A DNA stretch of 64,000 bases from Microbacterium ureisolvens. GTDB lineage: Bacteria; Actinomycetota; Actinomycetes; Actinomycetales; Microbacteriaceae. Below the pieces are notes generated by a model. It worked only from the letters and a program-made list of their open reading frames with translations. It ran no database searches and was not told where the DNA came from. The stretch is from the NCBI RefSeq assembly GCF_019511645.1, contig NZ_JAEUAX010000001.1, positions 248,001 through 312,000 of the forward strand. Direction: 5' to 3'. A program made the translations under genes and the position numbers. Shown here piece by piece: positions 21,344 to 30,325 of this stretch. Each line of letters begins with the position of its first letter. Position 1 is the first letter of the stretch.

Positions 21344-21642
21344 CGAGGCTCCTGCCTCACCGTGGCCCACAGGCCGTAATCGTGCATCGCCTGGGCATGC
21401 ATCTCCATCTGCTCACGGGGACCTTGCGAGACGACCGCGTGCCCCTCGTTGTGCACGGCGAGCATGAGCCGCTCCGCGTCTGCGCGCGCCAGGCCGAAGT
21501 ACTCGCGGAAGACGTGGGTGACGTAGCTCATGAGGTTGACCGGATCGTCCCAGACGACCGTCTGCCACGGGCGCGCCGGGTCGACGTGCTCGGCGGCCTC
21601 GACGTCCTCGTCGAGCGCGGGTGTCGCAAGCGCAGCCATCAT
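21340..21642 (-). CDS. clpS: ATP-dependent Clp protease adaptor ClpS
   Basis: A 100-residue adaptor that delivers N-degron substrates to a ClpA/ClpC-type unfoldase. The core WQTVVWDDPVNLMSYVTHVF, the helical ERLMLAVHNEGHAVV and the C-terminal MEMHAQAMHDYGLWATV are diagnostic. I chose the ATG at 21642 because it makes a 4-base ATGA overlap with the upstream zincin stop. An ATG at 21648 would add two residues and one at 21639 would remove one. The partner ClpC is not in this window, but clpP1P2 are 35 kb away. Confidence 0.92.
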   Translation of the reverse strand: MMAALATPALDEDVEAAEHVDPARPWQTVVWDDPVNLMSYVTHVFREYFGLARADAERLMLAVHNEGHAVVSQGPREQMEMHAQAMHDYGLWATVRQEPR

Positions 21643-21989
21643 GCCCATCCCAGCTCGTGCAGGCGATCGTCGTCGATTCCGTAGAAGTGCGCGATCTCGT
21701 GCACCAGAGTCGTGTGCACCTCGTCGCGCAGCTCGTCCTCGTCTTCGCACACCGCCAGGTGGGGCTCGCGGTAGACGATGATGCGGTCCGGCAGCTCGCC
21801 GACGCCGTAGCGCTCCCGCTCGGTCAGCGCCCAGCCATCGTACAGGCCGAGCAGGTCCAGGCTGCCGTCCTCCGGGCGGTCCTCGACGACGAACACGACG
21901 TTGTCGAGGCCCTCGACCATGTCATCGGGGAGGGCATCCAGCTCGTCGATCACGAGCGTCTCGAAAGTCGCGGCATCCATCTCCATCAT
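21639..21989 (-). CDS. Small zincin-like metallopeptidase family protein
   Basis: A 116-residue protein with a C-terminal HEIAHFYGIDDDRLHELGW motif. The HExxH is at residues 97-101, with a following Asp or His as the third metal ligand, as in the minimal zincin family found in actinobacteria. Peptidase activity is assumed from the motif only. It is the first gene of an overlap operon with clpS and the DUF2017 gene. Two adjacent ATGs (21989 and 21986) are possible starts. The tRNA-His terminator lies just upstream. Confidence 0.8.
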   Translation of the reverse strand: MMEMDAATFETLVIDELDALPDDMVEGLDNVVFVVEDRPEDGSLDLLGLYDGWALTERERYGVGELPDRIIVYREPHLAVCEDEDELRDEVHTTLVHEIAHFYGIDDDRLHELGWA

Positions 21990-22006
21990 GATGCCCCGGT
22001 TCTACG

Positions 22007-22037
22007 CGAATGGGGCGCGTAAGACGCGCCCCATTCG
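22007..22037 (-). terminator. Terminator of tRNA-His
   Basis: CGAATGGGGCGCGT (22007-22020) pairs perfectly over 14 bp with 22024-22037 around a 3-base loop. It lies 7 bases past the encoded CCA of tRNA-His and 17 bases before the zincin gene. Confidence 0.8.
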
Positions 22038-22044
22038 ATGGATT

Positions 22045-22120
22045 TGGGGTGAGTAACGGGACTTGAACCCGCGACCCCCTGGACCACAACCAGGTGCTCT
22101 ACCAACTGAGCTATACCCAC
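22045..22120 (-). tRNA. tRNA-His (GTG)
   Basis: The minus strand folds as a complete cloverleaf. Acceptor GTGGGTA pairs with TACTCAC, the D-arm is GCTCAGTTGGTAGAGC, the anticodon loop is TTGTGGT (anticodon GTG), and the T-loop is TTCAAGT. Position 73 is C followed by an encoded CCA. The base before G1 is G (22121), fitting the extra G-1 of tRNA-His that pairs with C73. It lies downstream of orn on the same strand. Confidence 0.97.
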
Positions 22121-22157
22121 CATGTCTCCCGCTCGCGCGGGCAACCAGACGATTCTC

Positions 22158-22784
22158 TCACACCTCAGGAGCAAACGACGACACGACGGCAGCAGCAGCT
22201 GCGCGCGCACCGTCGCTCGTCGGTCCGGGCTCCGGAACGAACACCGCCTGGCGGTAGTACGCGAGTTCGCGAATCGACTCGAGGATGTCGGCGAGGGCGC
22301 GGTGACCGCCGTCCTTCGCGGGTGCATGGATGTACGCGCGCGGGTACCAGCGGCGCGAGAGCTCCTTGATGCTCGAGACGTCGACGTTGCGGTAGTGCAG
22401 CCAGCGGTCGACGCGCGGCATGTACTTCGCGAGGAACATGCGGTCGGTGCCGATGGTGTTCCCCGCGAGGGGAGCCTTGCCCTCAAGCGGGACGAAGCGC
22501 TGGATGTACTCGAGCACCTGGAATTCGGCGTCCGCCAGGCTCACGCCCTGCGGGATCTCGTCGAGAAGCCCCGACGTGCGGTGCATGTTCGTGACGAACT
22601 CGTTCATGTTCGCCAGCGCCGAGTCGTCGGGCTTGATGACGACAGAGAAGCCCGGGTCGAGCGTCCGCAGCTCGAAGTCGGTGACGACCACTGCGATCTC
22701 CACCAACTCGTCCACGCCGAGGTCGAGCCCGGTCATCTCGCAGTCGATCCACACCAGACGGTCGTTCTCGGATGCACCCACCAT
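22158..22784 (-). CDS. orn: Oligoribonuclease
   Basis: A 208-residue 3'-5' exoribonuclease of the DEDDh type that degrades RNA of 2-5 nucleotides, including pGpG. The DxE motif is in LVWIDCEMTGLDLG (Asp 14, Glu 16) and the His-Asp end is in DGGHRALADILESIREL. AAGGA lies 8 bases before the ATG at 22784; an alternative ATG at 22793 would add MEH. The next feature on the strand is tRNA-His, a neighbourhood I recall from other actinobacteria. An Ala-rich tail extends the C-terminus slightly. Confidence 0.95.
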   Translation of the reverse strand: MVGASENDRLVWIDCEMTGLDLGVDELVEIAVVVTDFELRTLDPGFSVVIKPDDSALANMNEFVTNMHRTSGLLDEIPQGVSLADAEFQVLEYIQRFVPLEGKAPLAGNTIGTDRMFLAKYMPRVDRWLHYRNVDVSSIKELSRRWYPRAYIHAPAKDGGHRALADILESIRELAYYRQAVFVPEPGPTSDGARAAAAAVVSSFAPEV

Positions 22785-22861
22785 GTGCTCCATCCTTATC
22801 GCAAGTCCAGACATCCCACGGGCCTGGACTCGGGTGCCGACTCCCACGCCGGACCCGTTCG

Positions 22862-22934
22862 CCCCTCCGGGAGGATTCGAACCCCCGACCTGGCGGGTAG
22901 AAACCGCTCGCTCTGTCCCCTGAGCTACGGAGGG
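22862..22934 (-). tRNA. tRNA-Arg (TCT)
   Basis: The minus strand gives acceptor CCCTCCG pairing perfectly with CGGAGGG, a D-stem GCTC/GAGC, anticodon loop TTTCTAC (anticodon TCT), and T-arm GGGGG-TTCGAAT-CCTCC. The top pair of the anticodon stem (27-43) is an A-C mismatch. Position 73 is G and CCA is not encoded. Confidence 0.94.
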
Positions 22935-23040
22935 AAGGGTTCTTCCACACTACCGGGTCGCACCACGCCGTCGCGGACGCTGGCGCATGACGTGCGCTCG
23001 GCGTAGCGTCAGCACCGGAGGCATCGAAAGGAGTTCACCG

Positions 23041-23253
23041 ATGAGCACCACGGAGACGCACCACCCTCTCTGGGTCGCCTATGGAGCATCCGGCGTCGCC
23101 GGAAGCATCCGCAAGGACGACGACGGCTACACGGTCACCATGGCCGGTGCGAGCGAAGCGACGGGCACGTACCCGACGATGGAGATCGCGAAGAGCGCGC
23201 TCCACTCGCACATGACGCCGGGCAGTGACTGGCCCATGTTCCGCGAGCACTGA
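23041..23253 (+). CDS. Small unknown protein, 70 residues
   Basis: AAAGGAG lies 7 bases before the ATG, the best Shine-Dalgarno sequence in the neighbourhood, and a TAGCGT box sits at 23003-23008, so this short gene is very likely real. The protein reads as one small alpha/beta unit: HPLWVAYGASGVAGSIRKDD, then DGYTVTMAG, then a helix TMEIAKSALHSHM. There is no cysteine, membrane segment or recognised motif. Its layout resembles that of the 87-residue protein at 25424-25687 (see findings). Confidence 0.78.
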   Translation: MSTTETHHPLWVAYGASGVAGSIRKDDDGYTVTMAGASEATGTYPTMEIAKSALHSHMTPGSDWPMFREH

Positions 23254-23291
23254 TCCGCGCCCGGCTCGGGCGGGTCGTCCGTCGGCGCGCG

Positions 23292-23900
23292 TCACGCCGG
23301 TCGTTCGGCGACGACGCGCGCCGGCGTCGTGCGCGTGTCGAGCAGGGGCAGTGCAACGTGCACGAGCGGACCGATCAGCACGGCGAAGAGCACCGTGCCG
23401 ATGCCCACCGTGCCGCCGAGCAGCCAGCCCACCAGCAGCACCGAGACTTCGACGAGCGCGCGGCACAGCCAGATCGGCCAACCGAGGCGGGCGTGCATGC
23501 CGGTCATCAGTCCGTCGCGCGGGCCGGGGCCGAAGTGAGCGCCGATGTAGAGCCCGGACGCGACGGCGACGAGAACTATGCCGCCGAGGAGCGTCGCGAG
23601 CTGGGCGGGCAAGCCCGACACGGGCGGCAGGAAGCCCAGCACGATCTGCATGCTCGTGCCGACGAGGAGGATGTTGGCGATCGTGCCGATACCCGGCTTC
23701 TGCCTGAGCGGGATCCACAGCAGCAGCACGAAGAACCCCACGATGTTGGTGACCCAGCCGATGCCGATGCCGGTGCGCACCGACAGGCCCTGGGCGAAAA
23801 CCGTCCAAGGGTCGACGCCCAACCCGGCTTCGACCGTGAGCGCGCACCCGGCACCGTAGAGGAAGAGACCGACGATCAGCTGGACGATTCGGCGTGGCAT
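23292..23900 (-). CDS. YczE/YitT-type integral membrane protein
   Basis: About 202 residues with five hydrophobic segments (roughly residues 5-25, 42-65, 72-95, 102-128 and 155-185). YGAGCALTVEAGLGVDPWTVFAQGLS and GAHFGPGPRDGLMTG are typical of YczE-like proteins. These are often encoded divergently from MocR-type regulators, exactly as here, and are suspected to be transporters with unknown substrates. The start is the ATG at 23900 (MPRRIVQL); one at 23918 would add six residues but falls in the palindromic operator region. The gene converges on the small gene ending at 23253. Confidence 0.8.
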   Translation of the reverse strand: MPRRIVQLIVGLFLYGAGCALTVEAGLGVDPWTVFAQGLSVRTGIGIGWVTNIVGFFVLLLWIPLRQKPGIGTIANILLVGTSMQIVLGFLPPVSGLPAQLATLLGGIVLVAVASGLYIGAHFGPGPRDGLMTGMHARLGWPIWLCRALVEVSVLLVGWLLGGTVGIGTVLFAVLIGPLVHVALPLLDTRTTPARVVAERPA

Positions 23901-23908
23901 GGGTCCAT

Positions 23909-23945
23909 CCAATCTCATGATTGGCACGGCTTGGGCAGTCCAATA
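23909..23945. promoter_or_regulatory. Likely MocR operator between yczE and its regulator
   Basis: CCAATC-TCAT-GATTGG (23909-23924) is a perfect inverted repeat. A third CCAAT follows in direct orientation at 23940. MocR regulators usually bind direct or inverted repeats between themselves and a divergent target. Confidence 0.5.
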
Positions 23946-23949
23946 TCGG

Positions 23950-23955
23950 TACTCT
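23950..23955 (+). promoter_or_regulatory. Leaderless -10 box of the MocR regulator
   Basis: TACTCT ends 6 bases before the ATG at 23962. Confidence 0.45.
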
Positions 23956-23961
23956 GGCCTC

Positions 23962-25386
23962 ATGGACTCGCGCATATCCGCACGCGCGCTCGCGGCGACG
24001 CTCGGCGGCTGGCGTACGCGTGAGCCGGCGTACGAGGCGCTGGCCGATGGCATCCGCCTGCTCTGCCTGGACAACCGGCTCGCGCCACGCACGGCACTGC
24101 CGGCGGAGCGGGAGCTTGCCGCTGCGCTGCACGTGAGCCGCAGTACGGTCGCCGCTGCCTACCGGAGCCTGCGCGAGACCGCGCACATCGCGAGTCTTCG
24201 CGGATCGGGCAGTGTCACGCTTCCGCTCGGGCGCCGGGATCCGGGGCGTGCCGAGGCCGGCGACGGAATGATCGACCTTCAGCAGGCCAGTCCGCCCGCG
24301 TGGCCCGGGCTGGCGGGGATCATGGCCCAGACGGCAGGCGGCGCATCTGCACTGGTGTCGCGCGTGGGGTACGACGTGCTCGGTCGGATCGAGCTGCGCG
24401 AGGCGATCGCCGAGCGCTACACCGAGCGTGGCATCCCGACGCGCCCGGACGAGGTGCTCGTCACGACCGGTGCTCAGAGCGCGATCCACCTCGTGTCCAC
24501 GGTGCTCATCGGGCGAGGAGACCGCGTGCTCGTGGAGACGCCCACCTATCCGCACGCGGCAGACGCACTGCGCCGGGCGGGCGCACGGCTCGTGGGGGTG
24601 CCCGTGACCACCGACGACGGCTGGGATCTCGATCGGGCCGAGCAGGCATTCGCCCGAACCCTCCCTGTGATGGCGTACCTGATGCCCGACTTCCAGAACC
24701 CGACGGGCCGGAGCATGGACGCCGAGGAACGGGCAGTGATGCTCGCGGCGGGGGAGCGGTCGGGGTCGGTGCTGGTTCTCGACGAGACCACGGCGGACCT
24801 CGACATCGACCGCGGACCGGTTCCGCCAGGCTTCACGGCGGCGGAGCCGGGGACGGTCGTGCGGATCGGTTCCCTGGGCAAGACCGTGTGGGGCGGGCTG
24901 CGGCTCGGATGGGTGCGCGCCGACGGTGATCTCATCCGTCGCCTCGTGGCGGCACGGCCGGCCCACGACCTCGGCACTCCCGAATTCGAGCAGGCTATCG
25001 CCACACGCCTGCTCTCGCAGTTCGACGACATCGTCGTTCAGCGCTCGGAGCTGCTGCGGTCGGGGCGCGACGCCCTCGTGAACGCACTGCGGGAGAGGTT
25101 GCCCGCGTGGGAGCTGCCCGATGTCCGCGGAGGCGTTTCGCTCTGGATCGAGCTGGGCGCGCCGCTCAGCTCGGCGCTGGTGATCGAGGCCCGAGCGCGC
25201 GGTGTGCTGCTGGGCGCCGGGCCGCGGTTCTCGGTCGAGGGTGGGCACGAACGACACCTCCGGGTGCCCTTCACCGCACCGCCCGAGGAGACGGTGCGCG
25301 CGGCCGACCTTCTCGCGGACGCCTGGTCGTCGGTGCGGGCCGGGGCGCCCTCGACGGTCGTGGAGTCGGTCGGCGCGGTCATCTGA
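23962..25386 (+). CDS. MocR-type GntR regulator with aminotransferase-like domain
   Basis: A 474-residue protein. Its N-terminal GntR winged helix (about residues 15-80) contains LPAERELAAALHVSRSTVAAAYRSL. The C-terminal fold type I aminotransferase-like domain (about 110-470) has VTTGAQSAIHLV, PTYPHAADALRRAG, MPDFQNPTGR and SLGKTVWGGLRLGW, where the Lys is the expected PLP anchor. Such proteins sense PLP or an amine adduct. Divergence from yczE suggests that it controls that transporter and itself. The ATG at 23962 is preferred because TACTCT precedes it; an earlier in-frame ATG at 23899 is inside the yczE start. Confidence 0.9.
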   Translation: MDSRISARALAATLGGWRTREPAYEALADGIRLLCLDNRLAPRTALPAERELAAALHVSRSTVAAAYRSLRETAHIASLRGSGSVTLPLGRRDPGRAEAGDGMIDLQQASPPAWPGLAGIMAQTAGGASALVSRVGYDVLGRIELREAIAERYTERGIPTRPDEVLVTTGAQSAIHLVSTVLIGRGDRVLVETPTYPHAADALRRAGARLVGVPVTTDDGWDLDRAEQAFARTLPVMAYLMPDFQNPTGRSMDAEERAVMLAAGERSGSVLVLDETTADLDIDRGPVPPGFTAAEPGTVVRIGSLGKTVWGGLRLGWVRADGDLIRRLVAARPAHDLGTPEFEQAIATRLLSQFDDIVVQRSELLRSGRDALVNALRERLPAWELPDVRGGVSLWIELGAPLSSALVIEARARGVLLGAGPRFSVEGGHERHLRVPFTAPPEETVRAADLLADAWSSVRAGAPSTVVESVGAVI

Positions 25387-25423
25387 CGAAACGGGGCGCC
25401 GTGGCCTCTGACGACCGCGGGCT

Positions 25424-25687
25424 TCACCGGCCGAACACCAAGCACTCGACCGCGTCGTCGGCGCTCCAGAAATCGCCGAGATCGCGGAAGGCATGGGCGG
25501 CGGGGTTGTAGCGCCGCGCACGGAAGCGGACGCTGCCCGCTTGGGCGATCTCCTGCAGATGGCCGATCACGCGTCCCCCGGGTTCCAGCACCCGCCACAG
25601 CGATGGCGCCGCGGCGACGAGACGCACGCGTCTCCGCGATGCGATGGGCGGCGTGCCCGATGTGCGGGTTTCGACGACAGCTGACAT
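25424..25687 (-). CDS. Small unknown protein, 87 residues
   Basis: AGAAGGAGG lies 4 bases before the ATG at 25687, a near-perfect ribosome-binding site that defines this start inside a longer open frame. The product is basic in its first half (ASRRRVRLV), then SLWRVLEPGGRVIGHLQEI, SVRFRARRY, and a C-terminal FWSADDAVECLVF. No known domain is recognised. A TATGTT box lies about 25 bases upstream. It is divergent from ssb across 228 bases. Confidence 0.78.
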   Translation of the reverse strand: MSAVVETRTSGTPPIASRRRVRLVAAAPSLWRVLEPGGRVIGHLQEIAQAGSVRFRARRYNPAAHAFRDLGDFWSADDAVECLVFGR

Positions 25688-25782
25688 GTTGCCTCCTTCT
25701 CGCTCGAACATAACTACGGGTTGCGACATTCCGACTCTCGGGATCTTCCGGCGTTTCCTCCCCAGCAGGCCGGGCTTCCGTC

Positions 25783-25791
25783 TTGTCCACA
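25783..25791 (+). other. DnaA-box-like 9-mer
   Basis: TTGTCCACA matches the high-GC actinobacterial DnaA box. It stands alone in the intergenic region upstream of ssb and is not part of an origin-like cluster. Confidence 0.35.
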
Positions 25792-25840
25792 GATCACCGC
25801 ACAGCTGGGTTTCGACCGCCGCGATGCGGTGAGGCTGAGT

Positions 25841-25879
25841 GCACTGCCGGCGCCTTCGGGCACGGGGCGCCGGCAGTGC
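25841..25879 (+). other. Strong hairpin upstream of ssb
   Basis: GCACTGCCGGCGCC (25841-25854) pairs perfectly over 14 bp with 25866-25879, with an 11-base loop. It ends 36 bases before the ssb ATG. It could be a 5'-leader structure or terminate transcription from upstream. Confidence 0.6.
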
Positions 25880-25915
25880 CGGGGACGGTCCCCGAATCAA
25901 CAGAGAGGATGAGCG

Positions 25916-26461
25916 ATGAGCGACACAGGTGACACGATCACGATCACCGGCAACGTGGCGACACCGCCCGAGCTGAAGCACACGGCGGCCGGAGTGGCGA
26001 TCGCCACGTTCCGCGTCGCGAGCGGTCAGCGGCGATACGACCGAGACGCCGGCGGATGGACCGACTCGGGAACGAACTGGTACACCGTCTCGGTGTTCCG
26101 CACGCTGGCTGAGCACGCCTACCGGTCGCTGCAGAAGGGCGACCGCGTGATCCTCACCGGTCGCCTCCGCCTTCGAGAATGGGACAACGGCACCCGGCGC
26201 GGCACGGCGATCGAGATCGACGCCGAGGCCATCGGACACGATCTGCGCTGGGGGACGACGACGTTCCAGAAGGACTCGCGGGCCGCGACGATCCCGACGT
26301 CGCAGAGCTGGCCGACGGCGCAGGCCGGCGACGCGTGGGCGGCGCCCGGCGTCGACGGAGCGGGTGAGACGGCAGAGGCGGAAGAAGCGGTGCATCCGGA
26401 GCTCGCGGCGGTCGGATCGAGCCCCGGCTCCACAGAGCACGAAGCGGAGACGCCCTTCTGA
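25916..26461 (+). CDS. ssb: Single-stranded DNA-binding protein
   Basis: A 181-residue protein with one N-terminal OB-fold: ITITGNVATPPELKHTAAGVAIATFRVAS, then NWYTVSVFRTLAEHAYRSLQKGDRVILTGRLRLREW. The flexible C-terminal part is acidic and ends in AETPF rather than the usual DDDIPF-type tip, though the final Pro-Phe is kept. A purine-rich GAGAGG sequence lies 7 bases before the ATG. It is not in the rpsF-ssb-rpsR cluster where the housekeeping SSB normally lies, so this may be a second paralogue. Confidence 0.88.
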   Translation: MSDTGDTITITGNVATPPELKHTAAGVAIATFRVASGQRRYDRDAGGWTDSGTNWYTVSVFRTLAEHAYRSLQKGDRVILTGRLRLREWDNGTRRGTAIEIDAEAIGHDLRWGTTTFQKDSRAATIPTSQSWPTAQAGDAWAAPGVDGAGETAEAEEAVHPELAAVGSSPGSTEHEAETPF

Positions 26462-26491
26462 CGCGTTCAGCGTGCGCGGGGCCGGCGGCCC

Positions 26492-26497
26492 TAAACT
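26492..26497 (+). promoter_or_regulatory. Leaderless -10 box of the lipoprotein gene
   Basis: TAAACT ends 6 bases before the GTG at 26504. Confidence 0.5.
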
Positions 26498-26503
26498 CTC
26501 CCC

Positions 26504-27031
26504 GTGGCCCGAGACCTCCCGCCCCGCGCTCGCTTCGATGTCCGTCGGCTGCGCGCCCCGCGGGTGTTCGCCGTCATGGCGGTCGTCGGTGCGCTCACCG
26601 CGTGCAGTCCCAGCGAACCGGAGCCGACCCCGACGCCCACCGTCACGACGACCGACAGCGCACCGAGCGCGAGTGCCACGCCGACCGCGCCCGCTGCACC
26701 CGCGCTGGTGCCCGACGGCACCGCGGAGGACAATCTGCCGCTCTTCTCCTCGGTCACCGCGTCGGTGTGGGCGACGGATGCCCGAGTCACCGGGCGGGCG
26801 TACGTCGACGCACTCACGGCGGCGGGGTTCGACAAGGCTGCGATGCAGGTCACGCAGGACACGTCGACGGTGGGCAATCCCGCCGAGAGCATCCAGTTCT
26901 CGGTCCGCTGGAACGATCAGTGCCTCATCGGCCAGGTCGGCCCGGCCACGGGGGAACCCGTCACGGTCGTGGTTCCGGTGCTCGCCGAGGGAAACTGCCT
27001 CGTCGGGCAGACCCGTCCGATCGACTGGTAG
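26504..27031 (+). CDS. Secreted lipoprotein of unknown function
   Basis: A 175-residue protein with a basic N-terminus (about 20 residues with many Arg), a hydrophobic core VFAVMAVVGALTA and a lipobox GALTAC with Cys near residue 34. It should therefore be lipid-anchored on the outer face of the membrane. A Pro/Thr/Ser-rich linker (about 35-70) leads to a compact domain with two further cysteines (QCLIG and NCLVG) that could form a disulfide. No enzymatic motif is seen. The GTG start follows a leaderless-type TAAACT. Confidence 0.8.
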   Translation: MARDLPPRARFDVRRLRAPRVFAVMAVVGALTACSPSEPEPTPTPTVTTTDSAPSASATPTAPAAPALVPDGTAEDNLPLFSSVTASVWATDARVTGRAYVDALTAAGFDKAAMQVTQDTSTVGNPAESIQFSVRWNDQCLIGQVGPATGEPVTVVVPVLAEGNCLVGQTRPIDW

Positions 27032-27141
27032 CTCCGACCACCGGCGAGTCGCGGCCGGCGACTGCTGTGCTCACGCCGCTCGCTGCGGCGCCCGGTAGGC
27101 TGGGACGCTGACGCCTGAGTCCAAGGAGAGCAGAAACCCGC

Positions 27142-28813
<1,672 letters not shown>

Positions 28814-28821
<8 letters not shown>

Positions 28822-29335
28822 TACCGGCGACGCGGCGGTCGCAAGCACGGAGGGCGACCGCCGCCTGCACATCCCCATCCACCTGCGATGGGGGGATCTC
28901 GACGCGTTCAACCACGTCAACAACACGTCGATGCTCAAGCTCCTCGAAGAGGCGCGGGTGCGCGCGTTCTGGTTGCCCGAACCCGGCGAGGACGCGCCCG
29001 CGACCGCCGTGCTCGACTCGAGCATCTTCAGCGGAATGCTGACGCTCATCGCCCGGCAGGAGATCGAGTACCTCGCCCCGGTGCCGTACCAGCGGCATCC
29101 CCTCGATGTGCAGATGTGGTTCGGCAAGCTGGGCGGCTCCAGCATCGAGGTCTGCTACGAGGTGTACAGCCCACTCGAGTCCGCGGCGAACGGACGAACC
29201 CTGTACGCACGCGCCACCACGGTCATCGTGAAGGTGGATGCGGAGACGGGGCGTCCGCTTCGACTCACCGGCGAGGAGCGCGCCGCGTGGGGGCCCTATG
29301 TCGGTGAGCCGATCAATTACGCTCACCGGCGCTGA
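28814..29335 (+). CDS. Acyl-CoA thioesterase, 4HBT hot-dog family
   Basis: A 173-residue hot-dog fold protein. HLRWGDLDAFNHVNNTSMLKLLEEARVRAFW contains the catalytic Asp and the His-Val-Asn turn of the YbgC/4-hydroxybenzoyl-CoA thioesterase group. EIEYLAPVPYQRHPLDVQMW forms the long strand. The GTG start at 28814 overlaps the ettA stop by 8 bases, so it is probably translated by coupling. The substrate is unknown. A TesB-type thioesterase lies convergently next to it. Confidence 0.87.
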
Positions 29336-29352
29336 CCCGCACCGGAGTCGGA

Positions 29353-30267
29353 TCAGCCGGCGTCACTTCCGGCACCGGGAACCCGGATCATGATCTCCTG
29401 CGCGACGCTGGCCATCAGTGTGCCGTCTGCGGCGTAGATCCGTCCTGACGCGAGGCCACGGCCACCGCGCGCGCTCGGCGACTCCTGGACGTACAGCATC
29501 CATTCGTCGACGCGTCCGAACCGGTGCCACCACATCGCATGGTCAAGGCTCGCCACCTTCAGTCCCGGCGTCGCCCAGGAGACGCCGTGGGCGCGGAGGA
29601 TCGACTCCTGGATCGTCAGGTCGCTGAGGTACGCCAGCACGGCCCGGTGGACCGCGGGGTCGTCGGGGATCGGTCGGCGGATGCGCATCCAGACCGCCTG
29701 GCGCGGCGCTTTCTCGGCGCCGGCCGTGACGTAGATGGGAGCCGGGATGTGGCGCAGATCCACCGGCCGGTCGGTGAAGAGCCGCTTCGACATCGGGTGC
29801 AGACCGCTGAGGTGCGCCTCGACGTCGGGAAGGTCCTCCGGCGCGGGAACGTCTTCCGGCATCGGCTCCTGGTGGTCGAGCCCCGGATCCTCGTCCTGGA
29901 ACGACGCGATCATCGAGAAGATCGGGACGCCCTCCTGAAACGCCTGCGTGCGGCGGGTCGAGAACGAGCGTCCGTCGTGGATGCGATCGACGGAGAAGGT
30001 GATGCCCTTCGCCGAGTCGCCGGGACGCAGGAAGTACCCGTGCATCGAGTGCACGATCCGCTCCTCGGGGATCGTGCGGGACGCGGCGACGATGGACTGC
30101 GCGAGAACCTGGCCGCCGTAGACGCGCCCGAGCGGCATCGACTGGGACGCGCCGGTGAAGATGTCCTCCGTGGTGCGCGCGTCGGACGCGCTCAGATCGA
30201 TGACCGAGAGCATCGACGCGACCGGGTCCTTCTCGGGCGCGCTGTGTGCGTTCGGCTCGGCATCCAC
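29353..30267 (-). CDS. Acyl-CoA thioesterase II (TesB-like)
   Basis: A 304-residue double hot-dog protein. The N-terminal half shows GRVYGGQVLAQSIVAASRTI and HSMHGYFLRPGDS; the C-terminal half shows AVLAYLSDLTIQESI and ASLDHAMWWHRFGRVDEWMLY, with the family Asp, Thr/Ser and Gln residues. It hydrolyses medium- to long-chain acyl-CoA in the family. The GTG at 30267 has AGGAG about 6 bases upstream. It is divergent from the unknown gene at 30326 across 58 bases. Confidence 0.92.
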   Translation of the reverse strand: MDAEPNAHSAPEKDPVASMLSVIDLSASDARTTEDIFTGASQSMPLGRVYGGQVLAQSIVAASRTIPEERIVHSMHGYFLRPGDSAKGITFSVDRIHDGRSFSTRRTQAFQEGVPIFSMIASFQDEDPGLDHQEPMPEDVPAPEDLPDVEAHLSGLHPMSKRLFTDRPVDLRHIPAPIYVTAGAEKAPRQAVWMRIRRPIPDDPAVHRAVLAYLSDLTIQESILRAHGVSWATPGLKVASLDHAMWWHRFGRVDEWMLYVQESPSARGGRGLASGRIYAADGTLMASVAQEIMIRVPGAGSDAG

Positions 30268-30325
30268 GGGTGCTCCTCTCCGGGGCGGCGGCCGCCCGTA
30301 GGTCCGCTTGGTAGCTTAGAGGGCG

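Noticed and set aside
25688-26440. Extension of the 87-residue protein to 338 residues
   Set aside because: The upstream part lies opposite ssb, while a near-perfect ribosome-binding site fixes the ATG at 25687.
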